Shown: positions 18,192 through 26,239 of the stretch, in pieces
Position numbering within the stretch: position 1 is the first letter of the stretch
How the letters are laid out: each line of letters opens with the position of its first letter
Assembly: GCF_000714715.1 (NCBI RefSeq)
Contig: NZ_JMFO01000014.1
Location: 1-64,000, forward strand
DNA from: Candidatus Magnetobacterium casense
Lineage (GTDB): Bacteria; Nitrospirota; Thermodesulfovibrionia; Thermodesulfovibrionales; Magnetobacteriaceae
Direction: 5' to 3'
DNA: 64,000 nucleotides
Notes under the pieces: generated by a model
What the model was told of the DNA's origin: nothing
The model's database searches: none
Seen by the model: only the letters and a program-made list of their open reading frames with translations
Position numbers and translations under genes: made by a program

Positions 18192-18461
18192 CTACTTTCT
18201 GATGCCCAACCGCTCAATCACCAGCTTGTAACGTCCATTGTCTGTGATCTTTAGGTATTCAAGAAGCTTTCTCCTTCTTGCAACGACCTTCAAAAGACCT
18301 CTCCGAGAGTGGTGGTCTTTCTTATGAACCTTGAAATGATCCGACAAATAACCTATCCTATCACTCAAAAGCGCAATCTGCACCTCTGGAGAACCCGTAT
18401 CTCTCTCATGAATCCTATAATCCACAATCAATTTATTTTTAGTCTCTTTCGTTTGAGACAC
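18192..18461 (-). CDS. rpsO: 30S ribosomal protein S15
   Basis: 89 residues with the S15 signature ..[50 protein letters not shown]... It binds 16S rRNA and helps to assemble the 30S platform. First gene of an rpsO-pnp operon. Confidence 0.99.
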   Translation of the reverse strand: MSQTKETKNKLIVDYRIHERDTGSPEVQIALLSDRIGYLSDHFKVHKKDHHSRRGLLKVVARRRKLLEYLKITDNGRYKLVIERLGIRK

Positions 18462-18594
18462 TATATCACCCCTTCCTTTCTTTTATTTAGGTGTAAACTA
18501 CCACCCGTCTAACATTAACATATAAAATATAAAAGTGTAAAGAGTAAAAAGTAAAGAGTTCATAAAAATTTCATGGGTACAAGTACATAATTAC

Positions 18595-18656
18595 GGGGTC
18601 AAGGGGGCCGTGACCCCTTGCAAGGGGGGCTGAGGGGGGACAGAGTCCCCCATTTT
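18595..18656 (-). repeat. Family A repeat block after the aminotransferase gene
   Basis: Read on the minus strand after the aminotransferase stop: GGGGGACTCTGTCCCCC hairpin, then CAAGGGGTCACGGCCCCCTTG and GACCCCG. Same two-hairpin layout as after dnaJ and groL, with compensating base changes that keep the stems. Confidence 0.7.
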
Positions 18657-18661
18657 TTTCT

Positions 18662-19825
18662 TTATCTTCTTTTGGCTATGAAGTTTTTTATTCTGTCGAT
18701 ACCGCTCTGCAACACATCGATGGGTGAGGTGTAGGTCAGGCGGACGTGGTGGAGTGTAGTGTTTTTGCCAAAATCGACGCCCGGCGTAATGGCCACGTGC
18801 CCTCTCTGCAGAAGCGCCTGTGCAAAGGCAACGCTATCAGCGTACATCCCGGCGCCAGGTGAGTTTCCATTGCCCGTGACGTACCTTGAGATGTCGGCCC
18901 AAACGTAGAACGCCCCATCGGGGAGCACCGGAAGATCAAACAGCCCCCGGAGGCCATCGTAGAGGAAGTCCCTTCTGTGTGCAAAAGTCTTGTTGATGTT
19001 TGCCAGCCAGGCATAGTCAAATGCCTCACAGGCAGCATACTGTGCAATGGTATTGGCGGCTATAAAGATGCTGCTGATGACGATCTCCGCCCTCCGTACC
19101 CAATCCTCCGGCACGATCATCCACCCGATCCGAAAGCCGGGCATACAGAACGACTTTGAAAAGCCGTTGATCACGATGACGTTGTCGGAGAACTCCAGGG
19201 CGGTGTGTTCGGTGGCCCCGTAGACCAGGCCGTGGTATATTTCGTCGGAGATGAAGGTGACGCCTATGTCGTTGCAGTGTTGGATGAGGGCCTTGAGGTT
19301 GTCCGTGTCGTAGAGTCTGCCCGTGGGATTAGCCGGGGAGGAGATGAGCAGTGCCCTGATGTCACTTGTCTGTCGCAGGGCATCCGGTGTAAGCTCAAAC
19401 GAGGTGTCCTTGTTTACCGGTATGAATGTTGGTGTTATATCGAGGTAGTGTGCAAAGTTCTTGTAGCACGGGTATGAGGGGTCAGGCAGGCAAAGGACAT
19501 CCCCGGCGTTGAGGGCAATGCCCAGCGCTACCAGAAAAGCCCCCGATGTCCCCGGTGTAACGATTACCCTGTCGGGGGAGACGTCCACGCCGTATTTGTT
19601 GTTGTAGTGTTGAGCGATCTTCTCACGGAGTTCTTTGAGGCCCAGTGCCGGTGTGTAGGCGTAACGGTTGTCTGTCATGGCCCTCTGTACGCCCTCCAAG
19701 ACTGCCGGCGGAGGGGGCAGGTCAGGTTCTCCCAGCTCCATATGCACCGTGTCAGGGAACTGTCGTGCCTGCCGTGCTATGTCCATCGCCATAAATGGAG
19801 CTATATCATCCAGCCTATTTAGCAT
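18662..19825 (-). CDS. PLP-dependent class I/II aminotransferase
   Basis: 387 residues, fold type I. Visible blocks are HMELGEPDLPPP, ..TPGTSGAFLVALGIAL.. (cofactor phosphate), ..SSPANPTGRL.., ..ISDEIYHGLVY.. (Asp to the pyridine nitrogen), ..NGFSKSFCMPGFRIGW.. with the Schiff-base Lys in SKSF, and a C-terminal substrate Arg region ..HHVRLTYTSP. Such enzymes transfer amino groups in Asp, Ala or aromatic amino acid metabolism; the exact substrate cannot be told. It stands alone on the minus strand. Confidence 0.93.
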   Translation of the reverse strand: MLNRLDDIAPFMAMDIARQARQFPDTVHMELGEPDLPPPPAVLEGVQRAMTDNRYAYTPALGLKELREKIAQHYNNKYGVDVSPDRVIVTPGTSGAFLVALGIALNAGDVLCLPDPSYPCYKNFAHYLDITPTFIPVNKDTSFELTPDALRQTSDIRALLISSPANPTGRLYDTDNLKALIQHCNDIGVTFISDEIYHGLVYGATEHTALEFSDNVIVINGFSKSFCMPGFRIGWMIVPEDWVRRAEIVISSIFIAANTIAQYAACEAFDYAWLANINKTFAHRRDFLYDGLRGLFDLPVLPDGAFYVWADISRYVTGNGNSPGAGMYADSVAFAQALLQRGHVAITPGVDFGKNTTLHHVRLTYTSPIDVLQSGIDRIKNFIAKRR

Positions 19826-19891
19826 ATCAGGATATTATGATAATGTATTGCTGCAAATTCTTGCAAGGAAGAAAGAAGAAGACCGGCAATC

Positions 19892-20755
19892 CTACTCTGC
19901 ACTATCCTCCAGGAACTCCTTCAACTCATCAACCGTCCGTGAGTTCTTTATCAACCTCTTAAACGCCTCCATCTTTTCGATGGACGTAATTTTTTTCACA
20001 GAAGGCATGATCTCCAACCCAACAGCGCCATATTTTATATCCAGCATCCCTTCTATTCCCTCAACCAAGCCCTTCTGCCTTCCCTCAACCAAACCCTTAC
20101 GTTTTCCCTCGACCACCCCCTTGCGGGTACCTTCCAAATAAAGTGCATCTTTGCTTAAATCAATTGTTACCGGCATACTGTTTACCTCCTTTTTTACTAT
20201 ATCGGATAACCCTCTAAGTCTCGACAGGTTGAGCAACTCCAATATATACGTGCTCCTGTCACCTGCCTCCAAATGGGATGACCTTGACAATACCTCCCTC
20301 GTTGTACCAACGACATCTTCCGTATTGCACAGTATGGACAACTTTACATCGCTCAGGTTGTCACTTGCCAAGAGTTCGGAACTTTTAATATCCCTGATGT
20401 CTCTTACACGGTACCCAAACTTTAACCTCTTAAACTTGAGTCCCTTACCCATCTTCAACCTTTCATCACCAACATAGAGCAGCATCTGTTCAGGGGGCCT
20501 TTTGCAATGTTGGGAGATCATGCTGAAGTAATCGAGCATCCTCCAATCCATATTGCCGTCATTGGATGACTGTATCTCAAAGTGCCATAAGGAATTATCG
20601 GGAAGGTCCATTAACAGATCAGGCTGCCTGTACCTGACCGAAGGAAACTGTACGTCAAGGAACTTCGCATCCCCGGAACCTGTGAGCATCCTGAAAAAAC
20701 GCTCGGGAACCTCCTTCAGGATAGACTTTAACGTAATATCATACTCTTGTGCCAT
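19892..20755 (-). CDS. Rpn-family PD-(D/E)XK nuclease, copy 1
   Basis: 287 residues. The N-terminal nuclease domain has the start ..EYDITLKSILKEVPERFF.., catalytic QPDLL and FEIQSS (Asp and E-x-Q), and ..QMLLYVGDERLKM... The C-terminal part has an octapeptide repeat (KGVVEGKR KGLVEGRQ KGLVEGIE) and a helical tail. These recombination-promoting nuclease (Rpn) or transposase-like proteins are thought to cut DNA. It is nearly identical to the next gene upstream (20814-21704), a recent tandem duplication, and lacks one octapeptide present there. Confidence 0.88.
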   Translation of the reverse strand: MAQEYDITLKSILKEVPERFFRMLTGSGDAKFLDVQFPSVRYRQPDLLMDLPDNSLWHFEIQSSNDGNMDWRMLDYFSMISQHCKRPPEQMLLYVGDERLKMGKGLKFKRLKFGYRVRDIRDIKSSELLASDNLSDVKLSILCNTEDVVGTTREVLSRSSHLEAGDRSTYILELLNLSRLRGLSDIVKKEVNSMPVTIDLSKDALYLEGTRKGVVEGKRKGLVEGRQKGLVEGIEGMLDIKYGAVGLEIMPSVKKITSIEKMEAFKRLIKNSRTVDELKEFLEDSAE

Positions 20756-20813
20756 AAACTGTTCCTCCCGTGTCTGAACATATCAGCCGTATGTAGCTTT
20801 ACATCAATGCCAT

Positions 20814-21704
20814 TTATGACCCTGCACTATCCTCCAGGAACTCCTTCAACTCATCAACCGTCCGTGAGTTCTTTATCAACCTCTTAAACGCCTCCATCTT
20901 TTCGATGGACGTAATTTTTTTCACAGAAGGCATGATCTCCAACCCAACAGCACCATATTTTATATCCAGCATCCCTTCTATTCCCTCAACCAAGCCCTTC
21001 TGCCTTCCCTCAACCAAGCCCTGCTGCCTTCCCTCAACCAAGCCCTTACGTTTTCCCTCGACCACCCCCTTGCGAGTACCTTCCAAATAAAGTGCATCTT
21101 TGCTTAAATCAATTGTTACCGGCATACTGTTTACCTCCTTTTTTACTATATCGGATAACCCTCTAAGTCTCGACAGGTTGAGCAACTCCAATATATACGT
21201 GCTCCTGTCACCTGCCTCCAAATGGGATGACCTTGACAATACCTCCCTCGTTGTACCAACGACATCTTCCGTATTGCACAGTATGGACAACTTTACATCG
21301 CTCAGGTTGTCACTTGCCAAGAGTTCGGAACTTTTAATATCCCTGATGTCTCTTACACGGTACCCAAACTTTAACCTCTTAAACTTGAGTCCCTTACCCA
21401 TCTTCAACCTTTCATCACCAACATAGAGTAGCATCTGTTCAGGGGGCCTTTTGCAATGTTGAGAGATCATGCTGAAGTAATCGAGCATCCTCCAATCCAT
21501 ATTGCTGTCATTGGATGACTGTATCTCAAAGTGCCATAAGGAATTATCGGGAAGGTCCATTAACAAATCAGGCTGCCTGTACCTGACCGAAGGAAACTGT
21601 ACGTCAAGGAACTTCGCATCCTCAAAACCCGTGAGCATATTGAAGAAACGCTTTGGGACATCCTTCAGGATAGACTTTAACGTAATATCATACTCTTGTG
21701 TCAT
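20814..21704 (-). CDS. Rpn-family PD-(D/E)XK nuclease, copy 2
   Basis: 296 residues, almost the same as the neighbouring copy at 19892-20755. Differences cluster in the first 25 residues (EVPERFFRMLTGSGD versus DVPKRFFNMLTGFED), in the last residues, and in one extra octapeptide (GLVEGRQQ) in the C-terminal repeat. The catalytic QPDLL and FEIQSS are intact in both. The duplicated unit also includes about 30 bases before the start codon, so both may be expressed from similar signals. Confidence 0.88.
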   Translation of the reverse strand: MTQEYDITLKSILKDVPKRFFNMLTGFEDAKFLDVQFPSVRYRQPDLLMDLPDNSLWHFEIQSSNDSNMDWRMLDYFSMISQHCKRPPEQMLLYVGDERLKMGKGLKFKRLKFGYRVRDIRDIKSSELLASDNLSDVKLSILCNTEDVVGTTREVLSRSSHLEAGDRSTYILELLNLSRLRGLSDIVKKEVNSMPVTIDLSKDALYLEGTRKGVVEGKRKGLVEGRQQGLVEGRQKGLVEGIEGMLDIKYGAVGLEIMPSVKKITSIEKMEAFKRLIKNSRTVDELKEFLEDSAGS

Positions 21705-21855
21705 AAACTGTTCCTCCCGTGTCTGAACATATCAGCCTATCATTAATTATAGCAGATTTGAATCGACGTATAAAAATTCTCAAATGCAAGTGCCCTACCT
21801 TTGCTTCTTTATTTTATTTATTGCCCCCTGACAATTATGATATAATTACTGAAGT

Positions 21856-22457
21856 ATGGATACATTAGCAAAGGAGTACGTGGTGTCGTTCTATGACAAC
21901 ACCCTCAGACTACATGGAGACAGACCTGAGGCCCTGAGGTGGACGTCACAGGGACAGATGCTCCACTACGAAGGACTCGTTGCCACGGATGACATCATAG
22001 CAGGCAGTGTGCTCGACTATGGTTGCGGCAAGGGCGACCTCTATCAGTTCCTGCGGCAAAAGGGCTACCACATCCAGTACACGGGCATGGACATAAACCC
22101 GCGGTTGATAACAAAGGCAAAAAAAATCACCCCGAAGCCAGATTCATGGTCTTTGATACAGAGGAGACCGAACTCACAGAGGACTTCGACTACATCTTCC
22201 TGTGCGGTGTCTTTAATCTCAAGGTTGAGGGGATTGAGCAGACAATAAAAAACGTCTTGAGGCGCCTCTTTAAGCACTGTCGCAAGACCCTCGTATTCAA
22301 CGCCCTGTCGGCACACAATCCGGTAAAGAGCTACGAGCTGTCCTACGTCTACCCTGAAACCCTTGTCAACTTTGCCATGTCAGAGCTTTCACCCTACATC
22401 ACACTACGACATGACAGACTGCCGTATGATTTTTTCCTGTTTATACACAAACGGTAA
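21856..22457 (+). pseudogene. SAM-dependent methyltransferase with a -1 frame change
   Basis: The first frame (21856 to about 22125) gives ..EALRWTSQGQMLHYEGL.., ..VLDYGCGKGDLYQFLRQKGYHIQYTGMDINPRLI.., a class I SAM-binding motif with DYGCGKGDL and the acidic MDIN. At GCA AAA AAA ATC (near 22118-22128) the good sequence moves to the -1 frame: ..NHPEARFMVFDTEE.., ..DYIFLCGVFNLKVEG.. to ..YDFFLFIHKR (stop 22457). Joined, this is a 200-residue methyltransferase. The site fits a slippery A-AAA-AAA, so it may be a real frameshift product, a mutation, or a base-calling error in a run of eight As. Substrate unknown. Confidence 0.75.
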
Positions 22458-22515
22458 CAGCGCATAAACCTAGCCACACCACTTTTTTTCTTCTCAATCT
22501 GACGTTTGTTCTCTC

Positions 22516-24261
22516 TTACATGGGCCAGTGGAAAATCTTTTCCTCTTTATCGAGCCCCTTGAGGTTGAACTTTCCAATGGCAACGGCCTTGGCACGTGTG
22601 CGCTGCTCAAGCATGTTCCAGAAGGCCTCTGTCATCAGGATTATTTCCTTTTTATTGTTTGTGGTTAAAAGTGCGGTGACGTCTTTTTCCTTGTGGCGGA
22701 GGTCTTCCAGTGAAAATACGGCATGTGCGTTTCTGCCGGTGCGTTCTCCCTCCTGGGTCAGACGGACTGAGCCCCAGTGTAGCGCTACGCATATCTGGAC
22801 GGGGAACTTGATGTATCTGGCAATTCCGGCGGAGAGCTTTGAACCCGACTTCAGGGCATCTTCAGCAGCACCAAAGGTTGCAAAAAAGCCATCACCTGTG
22901 CATTTCAAGAACGGATGCTTTTCATTCTGCAGTGACCTGTCAAGCATCTGTCCCAGTGCAGAGACTACCTTTACCAGTTGCGTCTCTCCACCTTTTACAA
23001 GGCGCGTAGAGCCTACTATGTCCACAACCAGGAGCGCCTCCGTTCTCTCCTCAAAGAACTCACTTGGGGGGATAAGGATACTGCCTTCCGTGGTGTAGGC
23101 CTCGTCAATTAGGGCCTCATGTTGAAAATCAGCTCCGGCAGGTATCACACCAATCCGCGTTCGCCCCATCGATAACCACGAGGGTATCGGAAGATCAACA
23201 ATACCCTTGATCCTGCGACCGTTTAAGTAGGTGCCATTACGACTGCCGAGGTCTTGTATCTTTAAGTTGTCGCCATCCACCGATATTATGCAGTGACTGC
23301 GCGAGACGGTTCTGTCATTTTTTAATGCGAGGTGGTTACCACTACCACGCCCTATAGAAAACGAAGGATAACTCACCGGCAGAAAGAAGTCGGAGGGTTG
23401 TTTGTCAAGATTTATGACGAACCCCAGGGGGATGGCCATTTCTCTGATATCGCCCTTGCCTGATACCAGGTCTTCGGTTTCGGATATGGCAATGATGTCG
23501 TCTGCTTGGAGCTGATCGCCCTGACAATCAACCAGCACTACGGTGATATTGTCCAGGCCGCCGGCGTTGTTGGCACTGTCTATAAGCGTCTGACATGCCG
23601 CTTTGTTATCGCGGTACTCACCGATGATGTCCATGATCGTATTGTCGGCAAGCATACCGGTCAGACCATCGGAGCATAACAGAATCCTGTCTCCCGGTTT
23701 GAGTTCAAGCAGCATGGTCTCAGGCAAGGCATCCCCGGCCATACCAATGCACCGGGTTATCTTACCCCGTGCCGGGTGTGTGGATGCCTCCTCGGGTGTG
23801 ATCTCACCGGAGTTGATGAGTACCTGTATGACCGAGTGGTCCATGGTCAGTTGCTTAAACTTACCGTTGCGCAAGAGGTAGGCCCGACTGTCTCCCATGT
23901 GGGCAAGGAGGGCTGTCATATCACGCACAAGCAACAACACCACCGTCGCACCCATACCCGATAACCCAGGCTTGCTCTTACTTACTGAGCGCACTTGTTC
24001 GTTAAGCTCCGTCAGTGCCACGTTTAACTGTTCGGTAGCCTTTGCGGAGTTAAGTGTCGTGACATCCTTCATCCGTTTATTGAGTAAGATCGGTAACATC
24101 TCAACAACCAGTCTTGAGGCCAAATCGCCCGCTGCATGGCCTCCCATGCCATCGGATACTATGTAGACCCCCTTTTCAGGATCAACCGACCAGTTGTCCT
24201 CATTTCTCTTTCGGATACGCCCCTTATCCGTCAGACCGGCATAGCTTATTGTATTTGTCAT
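22516..24261 (-). CDS. PP2C phosphatase - FHA - class III cyclase-like fusion protein
   Basis: 581 residues. Residues 1-245: PP2C phosphatase with RNEDNW and VSDGMGGHAAGD (metal-binding Asp residues). About 295-365: FHA domain with GRGSGNHLAL, SRSHC and LGSRNGTYLNG, which binds phosphothreonine. About 405-575: class III nucleotide cyclase fold with VVDIVGST and CTGDGFFATF (both metal Asp residues). The Asn-x3-Arg catalytic pair is not clear (..RNAHAVFSLEDL), so cyclase activity is doubtful. It overlaps the next gene, a Ser/Thr kinase, by 4 bases, which implies an opposed kinase/phosphatase pair. Confidence 0.9.
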   Translation of the reverse strand: MTNTISYAGLTDKGRIRKRNEDNWSVDPEKGVYIVSDGMGGHAAGDLASRLVVEMLPILLNKRMKDVTTLNSAKATEQLNVALTELNEQVRSVSKSKPGLSGMGATVVLLLVRDMTALLAHMGDSRAYLLRNGKFKQLTMDHSVIQVLINSGEITPEEASTHPARGKITRCIGMAGDALPETMLLELKPGDRILLCSDGLTGMLADNTIMDIIGEYRDNKAACQTLIDSANNAGGLDNITVVLVDCQGDQLQADDIIAISETEDLVSGKGDIREMAIPLGFVINLDKQPSDFFLPVSYPSFSIGRGSGNHLALKNDRTVSRSHCIISVDGDNLKIQDLGSRNGTYLNGRRIKGIVDLPIPSWLSMGRTRIGVIPAGADFQHEALIDEAYTTEGSILIPPSEFFEERTEALLVVDIVGSTRLVKGGETQLVKVVSALGQMLDRSLQNEKHPFLKCTGDGFFATFGAAEDALKSGSKLSAGIARYIKFPVQICVALHWGSVRLTQEGERTGRNAHAVFSLEDLRHKEKDVTALLTTNNKKEIILMTEAFWNMLEQRTRAKAVAIGKFNLKGLDKEEKIFHWPM

Positions 24262-25847
24262 AGAGCACCCTCCAATGCCCGCTTTAATCCTATTGCAGTT
24301 TTAAACTTTATCTCAGGCTGATCTATCAATGCCTCGTCAATGACCTCAGCCAATCTCTTTGGTATCTTGGGGTCTCTGTTGAGTATAGGCACCGGACGAC
24401 TCTGAAGTACTATGTACCAGGGGTCCTTGCCCTTTGGAAAATCCCTCGGAAACTTCCCCGTCAGGAGGTAGTACAGTGAGGCCGCCATAGACCACACATC
24501 GGCCTCAGGCTTGGAATACTTGAAGTTTATCACCTGTTGCCGTGACATAAACACCGGTGTACCCGCAGCAGAGCCGGTGCGCGTATAACCGCTCAAACCC
24601 GCCGCATCAAAAGCCTTGCTCAGACCAAAGTCAGCTATTTTTGATATCCGGCTTGGGCCGGTTCCATAGAAAAAGAAGTTCGACGGTTTTAAGTCCCTGT
24701 GCACAAGACCCTTGAGCGTCATAATGCGGCCATCTGTGAGTTTAACATTTGGTATCTCCAGGTTGTGGGCATAGTCCAGACCATCGAGGGTCTGAAGGAT
24801 AATAGTCATGGCCTCGTCTACCGAAAACCTTCCACCCATCTTGAGCATCCACCTGTCAATGCTGCCGCCATCACAGAATTCAAGTGTAAAGTAAAAAATT
24901 CCCTTCCAACTGCCGTAGTCGAGCATCTGTACCACGTTTTTGTGCTTGAGGTGTCTGGTGTATTCGACCTCACGCAGAAACCTCTCACGCGACTGTTCAT
25001 TGACGGCCACCTCGGCAAGCATTACCTTGAGGGCTACCTTTTCGCCCGTGCTGTTGTTCGTTGCCAGGTAGACGACACCCATGCCGCCCTTTCCAAGCTC
25101 TTTTATGATGGTATAGCCCTTGATTTCCAGCAGACGCTCCTGAACATCCTGGGACGTCATTGGCTTAGACAGTTCTTCTGCCTCTTTGCTACAGTTGTCA
25201 CACACGGGAGGGTCACCCTTGGCCGCAGCCACATTGCCGGGTATTTCCTTGCCGCATTTGACGCAGTTAACTACGGGTTTAGACACAGGGGGTTTTGGGG
25301 GTGTCTTTTTTACGGGCGGTTTGTTTTTTGCGCAGTCATCACAGATGTACTGGTTGGAGTTTAGTCTGTTTTGTTGGAGCTTATCCTCGAGTATTTCCTT
25401 TGAGCAGACAGAGCAGAACTCTACCGTGCCCAGCTCCAGCTTAAATATAGTGCTGCCAAGTCTGATCTCGTCACCTTCCTTGAGGTCGTACTCGGGGAAA
25501 AAGTGCTCCGACTTGTCAATGACCTTGGCCCTGTCACGCTGGCCTATTTTGACACCGTTGACGTAGGTGCCATTGAGGCTGCCAAAGTCCCTGACCCTTA
25601 TGCCGGGGGGGTTGATATCAAACAGGCAGTGATGACGTGATATAGTACGGTGGTCCTCATCGTCAGGCAGTCGCGGGTAACAGTCCACCCCTCGCCCGAC
25701 TATGCAGATCGTACGCTCGTTAAAGACATACTCCTTGCCCTTGAGTTTACCCTCAGTGACCTTGAGTATTACTTTAGCCGGCAACAGATACCTCTTGCTC
25801 TGACTCCGGTGCAAACGCACCCAGCACTGTGGCAATCCTGCGCACAA
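24258..25847 (-). CDS. FHA - zinc ribbon - Ser/Thr protein kinase
   Basis: Up to 529 residues. The first codon is a TTG; another TTG at 25782-25784 (LPAKVILKV..) has AGAGG upstream and may be the true start. FHA domain about 25-135 (ISRHHC, SLNGTYVNG). Four CxxC knuckles lie between 145 and 230 (CSVC, CDDC, CVKC, CDNC), with a Pro/Lys-rich linker. Kinase from about 250: LGKGGMGVVY loop, VALKV Lys, VHRDLKPSN, ADFGLSK. The usual APE is SRQ here. No membrane segment. It is coupled to the PP2C gene. Confidence 0.92.
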   Translation of the reverse strand: MCAGLPQCWVRLHRSQSKRYLLPAKVILKVTEGKLKGKEYVFNERTICIVGRGVDCYPRLPDDEDHRTISRHHCLFDINPPGIRVRDFGSLNGTYVNGVKIGQRDRAKVIDKSEHFFPEYDLKEGDEIRLGSTIFKLELGTVEFCSVCSKEILEDKLQQNRLNSNQYICDDCAKNKPPVKKTPPKPPVSKPVVNCVKCGKEIPGNVAAAKGDPPVCDNCSKEAEELSKPMTSQDVQERLLEIKGYTIIKELGKGGMGVVYLATNNSTGEKVALKVMLAEVAVNEQSRERFLREVEYTRHLKHKNVVQMLDYGSWKGIFYFTLEFCDGGSIDRWMLKMGGRFSVDEAMTIILQTLDGLDYAHNLEIPNVKLTDGRIMTLKGLVHRDLKPSNFFFYGTGPSRISKIADFGLSKAFDAAGLSGYTRTGSAAGTPVFMSRQQVINFKYSKPEADVWSMAASLYYLLTGKFPRDFPKGKDPWYIVLQSRPVPILNRDPKIPKRLAEVIDEALIDQPEIKFKTAIGLKRALEGAL

Positions 25848-26024
25848 ACCGGTCTGACGCTGGTAGTCAATTCATCCCAGGTATGAATGAAAACACCTCA
25901 CACAACACATGAGTTTATTATACTATTCATGAACATTAGCATATCACAATTCTCTAATTTAGCAGACCTTATTCAGACATGTCAATAGTATCTGGAGTTT
26001 TTTCTGAAATGTTTCTTGCCGTAA

Positions 26025-26172
26025 CTATAGTTTTGCACTTTCTGGATTCCTGCTTACGCAGAAATGACATGGAACAGCCAAAAGCGCCACTTGGTGTCAT
26101 TCTCGCGAAAGCGAGAATCCATTTCTAAGAACAGCGTAAAATACTGGTTTAAAAAAAAGTGCGAAAGTATAG
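26025..26172. repeat. Family B element (MITE-like)
   Basis: 148 bp with inverted ends CTATAGTTTTGCACTT and (reverse) CTATACTTTCGCACTT, two mismatches. The interior has GGATTCCTGC..GAATGACA and GTCATTC..GCGAGAATCC arms. A related copy lies at 38562-38755. It fills much of the 390-base gap between the kinase gene and the TMTC-like gene; nothing else is evident in that gap. Confidence 0.75.
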
Positions 26173-26239
26173 TAAATACAAGCCTTGCATAAGCAGTCTC
26201 CTTTAGCTTACAATAGTTCTACCAGCGATATGAGAAGAC

